Shown: piece after piece, positions 45,844 to 48,334 of the stretch | How the letters are laid out: the number at the start of each line of letters is the position of its first letter | Numbering within the stretch: position 1 is the first letter of the stretch | Assembly (NCBI GenBank): GCA_031262085.1 | Contig: JAISIN010000034.1 | Coordinates: forward strand, 1 to 48,334 | Direction: 5' to 3' | Origin: Prevotellaceae bacterium | GTDB lineage: Bacteria > Bacteroidota > Bacteroidia > Bacteroidales > Bacteroidaceae | Length of the DNA stretch: 48,334 nt | The notes under the pieces: generated by a model | Seen by the model: the letters and a program-made list of their open reading frames with translations, nothing else | Told to the model about the DNA's origin: nothing | Database searches by the model: none | Position numbers and translations under genes: made by a program

Positions 45844-45844
45844 A

Positions 45845-47089
45845 TTACCAACTCGTTAAATTGTAGTCCTTAAAAAATCTACCACACGAAGGTCTGTTGT
45901 TTGTCAGCAATGAATGCAAAATCGGGTCACAAACACGTGCTGCGCCATCTTTTGAACATAATGGAGGAGTAATACCTAACGATCTATTTTGCAACTGAAT
46001 GTGATACGGATTCTCATCAGTAATCCAACCCGTATCTACACTATTCATGTAAATATCATCTTTTTTGTAATCTTGAGCTGCTGTTCGCGTCAACATATTG
46101 AGCGCTGCTTTTGCCATATTAGTATGGGGATGGTAACAGTTTTTGTTTTTTCTGTTAAATTTCCCCTCCATAGCTGATACATTAATTATAAATTTTCGTG
46201 AATGAGGACTTCGTTTCATGGCTGATTTCAAACGAGCGCATAGAATATAAGGCGCCGTAACATTTACAAATTGTACTTCCAATAATTCGACAAGATCAAC
46301 ATCTTCGACCTTTGATACCCAGCTGTTGAATAATCGCAAATCTAATGTATCTCCGTTAGTATCCATCTTATTAATTGGAAAATTTACATGAGCCGTATAA
46401 TCCATAGATTTGGAATTGTCACAGCACATGGTTTGTAATTCGTCAATTTTGCCCTGAAATCTGAAAAAATCCCATGATAGACTTCTTTCATATATCAATT
46501 CTTTTATGGCTATTGGCAGTTCTTTCAACTCTTGAAATTCTAACTCCTGCAAATGTTCGTAATATTCTTTAGGGCGTCTGACCGTTTGTGCCGCATTATT
46601 TATTAAAATATCAATATAGTCAAGATGACCATTTAAGAATGCTGCAAAATCCTCAACTTGCACGATGTTGCGAAAGTCTATTTTGTAGATCTTTAAGCGA
46701 TTTTTCCACTCTTCAAAGTCATTTTCATGAGCATATCTATACGCTGCATCTATCGGGAACCGTGTTGTAAGAATAACAATGCAACCACATCTAAGCAACT
46801 TGAGGCATGTTTCATAACCAATTTTTATTCTTCCACCTGTTACAATAGCGATGCGATCCTTCAAGAGGTCGCTGGGATACTCTTGCGTTTGCCTTTCGTC
46901 ATTTAACAATTTGCATTCTGGACATAACCAATCTTCTCCATGTAGAAGTGGCTTATGGCATATATAGCAATGTTTTTTTAAACGTCTGAACTTCTTACGT
47001 TTTTTTGGTATATTCATAATCATATCAAACATAGTCCAATATCCGTACATTTTATACGGACATTTATTTATTCTTTCCATTCTACTCAT
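45845..47089 (-). CDS. Zinc-ribbon SDR-family protein
   Basis: This 414-residue protein has an N-terminal zinc-ribbon-like motif, CYICHKPLLHGEDWLCPEC (two CXXC pairs 11 residues apart, about residues 41-59), and then a short-chain dehydrogenase/reductase fold. The cofactor motif is IVTGGRIKIG (about residue 82-91), and ILINNAAQ is present. The catalytic Ser lies in IINVSAMEG. The expected YXXXK reads TNMAK, with Thr where Tyr should be, though a Tyr lies four residues further upstream (CYHPHTNMAK). The family with HTNMAKAALNM is recognisable as SDR. It is the first gene of the AT-rich operon. NAD(P) binding is likely; a redox reaction is uncertain. Confidence 0.82.
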   Translation of the reverse strand: MSRMERINKCPYKMYGYWTMFDMIMNIPKKRKKFRRLKKHCYICHKPLLHGEDWLCPECKLLNDERQTQEYPSDLLKDRIAIVTGGRIKIGYETCLKLLRCGCIVILTTRFPIDAAYRYAHENDFEEWKNRLKIYKIDFRNIVQVEDFAAFLNGHLDYIDILINNAAQTVRRPKEYYEHLQELEFQELKELPIAIKELIYERSLSWDFFRFQGKIDELQTMCCDNSKSMDYTAHVNFPINKMDTNGDTLDLRLFNSWVSKVEDVDLVELLEVQFVNVTAPYILCARLKSAMKRSPHSRKFIINVSAMEGKFNRKNKNCYHPHTNMAKAALNMLTRTAAQDYKKDDIYMNSVDTGWITDENPYHIQLQNRSLGITPPLCSKDGAARVCDPILHSLLTNNRPSCGRFFKDYNLTSW

Positions 47090-47243
47090 CTGGCTTTTCG
47101 TATGGTATATCTCGCCCGTTTTTTATAGAGCTATCGTTGCTCTTCGCCCAAAAGACAGTGTGCGATCTGTGACCTTGTCGGTTAACAATGGGTATATAAT
47201 GGTGGCGGCTTTCCCGTCGTCGTATCGTGAGACATACGGACAC

Positions 47244-47493
47244 AAAAAAGGCGTGGAACTATTGAATACTACCCTATTTGAGGCTCTCGACTGCCCACAC
47301 ATAAGTAATAAACAATAGCCCACGCCTCTGTTATATGATCCACCTTGTGAGGTAGGTATATAGCATTGACGTGAGCGTTCTTGTCTATTATCCTTATGCG
47401 CTGAAACTGTCGAGATTTCAAATAGAGGATAATATTTTAAACGCTTTCGTTATCAATATGTCATCTTTGGCTGCAAATTGCTTCTCTACCAAA
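47244..47493 (-). ncRNA. Candidate non-coding RNA or attenuator leader upstream of the five-gene operon
   Basis: On the minus strand a -7 box (47500-47508) is followed by about 250 nt without an ORF. A perfect 9-bp inverted repeat, CATCTTTGG/CCAAAGATG (47489-47497 with 47462-47470), lies at its 5' end. At its 3' end AGGCGTGG-G-CTATTG (47327-47313) pairs with CAATAG-TT-CCACGCCT (47264-47249), closing a loop of 48 nt and followed by a run of T (47249-47244). This looks like an intrinsic terminator 155 bp before the SDR start. The element could be a free RNA or an attenuator. I know of no family it matches. Confidence 0.45.
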
Positions 47494-47499
47494 GATGCT

Positions 47500-47508
47500 G
47501 CAAATGTA
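47500..47508 (-). promoter_or_regulatory. -7 box for the candidate RNA/operon leader
   Basis: The minus strand has TACATTTGC, a full -7 match, with no clear TTG at -33. It is the only good box found in the 500 bp upstream of the SDR gene. Confidence 0.5.
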
Positions 47509-47754
47509 CAACTAATTTTTATTCCACATCATTAAGAAGCAACTTTTTTCGAGGGAATATTCAGATTTTCAACTAACAGCCGGTAATCGGATCCTTTTCA
47601 GTCAATTTGGCGCCACTAAGAAGGCATGACAGGAAGCGCAGGTAATGCGAATAAAGAGACTTCAAAACGGTTCGTTTGCTGTGGATTTTTGCAGGAGGTA
47701 CCCCCGATGATCGCAATACCTTCCCCCAGCTTCTATTAAAGAATCCGAAAAATC
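47509..47754. other. Gene-free stretch
   Basis: I see no ORF, RNA or repeat that I can name here. It separates the leader of the AT-rich operon from the promoter of the 22-bp repeat array. Confidence 0.5.
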
Positions 47755-47785
47755 TTGATAGCTATTTTCTTTTACTTACCTTTGC
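47755..47785 (+). promoter_or_regulatory. Promoter reading into the 22-bp repeat array
   Basis: TTG (47755-47757), a 19-bp spacer and TACCTTTGC (47777-47785) form a full Bacteroidota promoter. The expected start near 47792 lies 31 bp before the repeats, with no ORF of useful length between. Confidence 0.65.
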
Positions 47786-47822
47786 CGCGCTCTTTCCAAT
47801 GACATCTTGAACTTCTTCTCGC

Positions 47823-48056
47823 AAGATCAAGAAGTTGTCGAGGCAACTTCAAGAAGTCATCGGAATAACTTCAAGAAGTTACCGAAACAACTTCAAGAAG
47901 TCACCGAAATAACTTCGAGAAGTCACCGGAATAACTTCAAGATGTTACCGAAATAACTTCGAGATGTCACCGGAATAACTTCAAGAAGTTACCGAAATAA
48001 CTTCAAGAAGTTGTCGAAGCAACTTCAAGAAGTCGCAAGAGCGAGTTCAAATTGTC
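47823..48056 (+). repeat. Array of 22-bp palindromic tandem repeats
   Basis: Nine clear copies of a 22-bp unit start at 47845, 47867, 47889, 47911, 47933, 47955, 47977, 47999 and 48021, with degenerate copies at both ends (47823 and 48043). The core is AACTTC-AA-GAAGTT followed by ACCGAAAT-like sequence; some copies have GA in place of AA or ATG in place of AAG. The unit is a near-palindrome and copies can pair with each other. There are no unique spacers, so it is not a CRISPR array. Its 22-bp length excludes a simple coding repeat; stops occur in the frames I checked. Confidence 0.88.
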
Positions 48057-48071
48057 TTTTCCTGATTTTGC

Positions 48072-48199
48072 TAGACACTTTTTTTGTTCATAAACTGATT
48101 CAGTAGACACCTATTTGAAAGTCGTACTGAAGTAATAGACACAAGTTCGAAAGTCGTACTAAAGCCATAGACACAAGTGAAAAAGTTGTGCTGCTTTCG
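48072..48199. repeat. 32-bp-period direct repeats
   Basis: The word TAGACAC recurs at 48072, 48104, 48136 and 48168, exactly 32 bp apart. Between copies two and three, GAAAGTCGTACT is also repeated (48117-48128 and 48149-48160). The arrangement resembles iterons or the multiple terminal repeats of an IS21-type element; the end of such an element may lie at or beyond the window edge. No transposase is visible. Confidence 0.7.
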
Positions 48200-48256
48200 T
48201 TTACACTTGCCCGGTCGGGTATACCGGATTCGTCGAGCTTGGGCTTGTTGTTTGGC

Positions 48257-48291
48257 AAGATGGAGTGCCCCTGGATGGGGCACTTCATCTT
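48257..48291. repeat. Long hairpin near the right edge
   Basis: AAGATG-G-AGTGCCCC (48257-48271) and GGGGCACT-T-CATCTT (48277-48291) form a 15-bp stem with one G-T pair and a TGGAT loop. It could be part of a mobile-element end or a transcription stop. On both sides lies the word CTTGTTGTTT (48244-48253 and 48325-48334), as if the segment were flanked by a direct repeat. Confidence 0.6.
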
Positions 48292-48334
48292 TGTCAGGTA
48301 CGCCGGCATACGCCTTCGCCCGGACTTGTTGTTT

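Noticed and set aside
47123..47323. 66-residue minus-strand protein in the operon leader
   Set aside because: It covers the terminator-like stem and T-run of the candidate RNA, has no recognisable domain and no separate promoter.
47244..47493. Retron msr-msd RNA
   Set aside because: The closing stem is suggestive, but there is no reverse transcriptase gene in the window and the stem ends in a T-run like a terminator.
47823..48056. CRISPR array
   Set aside because: The units are contiguous 22-bp repeats with no unique spacers and no cas genes nearby.
48071..48309. Small proteins across the 32-bp repeats at the right edge
   Set aside because: Two overlapping minus-strand frames read through the repeats and hairpin; neither has a family signature or a promoter, and both may be parts of a gene or IS end beyond the window.

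Overview
The window is chromosomal DNA from a member of the Bacteroidota, most likely Bacteroidales and perhaps close to Parabacteroides/Tannerella. The evidence is the Bacteroidota-type promoters (TTG, 18-21 bp, then TAnnTTTG) in front of many genes, the lack of Shine-Dalgarno sequences, a type IX secretion protein (PorV), a NigD-like lipoprotein, a GSCFA protein, a DUF5113-type sensor kinase and a GH89 lipoprotein. I see no rRNA or tRNA gene. Most of the window is GC-rich housekeeping DNA; 42.8-47.1 kb is visibly AT-rich and looks acquired.

Layout. 1-6.2 kb (minus strand): the N-terminal part of glutamate dehydrogenase, an AAA-ATPase/PD-(D/E)XK protein, a DUF3737-MalY/PatB aminotransferase pair and a DUF418 membrane protein. 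6.3-8.5 kb (plus): an alpha-N-acetylglucosaminidase lipoprotein. 8.4-14.7 kb (minus): marC-pyrH-frr-rsgA, and upstream of it a UbiA prenyltransferase-radical SAM-AGCS symporter operon. 14.8-18.7 kb (plus): dnaK and a SulP transporter, with a perfect inverted repeat in the menA-like/dnaK divergent region. 18.7-25 kb: nitroreductase, pyrF, a DUF5113 kinase-porV pair, and prs. 25-34 kb (minus): nigD-like, Yip1, smpB, metH, GSCFA; then zapB-like, zapA, a structured RNA, rny and cutC.

34.1-41.2 kb (plus) is an unusual six-gene operon: a prenyltransferase-beta-like toroid, a squalene-hopene-cyclase-like protein with an intact DXDDTA motif, a membrane-anchored PQQ-type propeller, a Tat-exported Cys-rich propeller, a Tat-exported multi-cluster ferredoxin and a NapH/NosR-type membrane Fe-S protein. 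It looks like a NapGH-like quinol-oxidising module with no known terminal reductase, tied to isoprenoid-cyclase-like enzymes. I do not recognise it as a described system.

41.2-48.3 kb is accessory DNA. It holds alkD with a 22-codon ORF in its leader, a small TA-like gene and a broken AbiEi-like antitoxin. Next comes a tightly coupled AT-rich five-gene operon (SDR with zinc ribbon, degenerate Nudix, two-TM protein, Ppx/GppA, LOG-type nucleotide hydrolase) preceded by a candidate non-coding RNA with its own terminator. The window ends in a gene-poor tail with nine 22-bp palindromic repeats behind a good promoter, 32-bp-period iterons and a long hairpin. The five-gene operon is the best candidate for a new nucleotide-centred conflict (defence) system; the toroid/NapGH operon is the best candidate for a new metabolic system.
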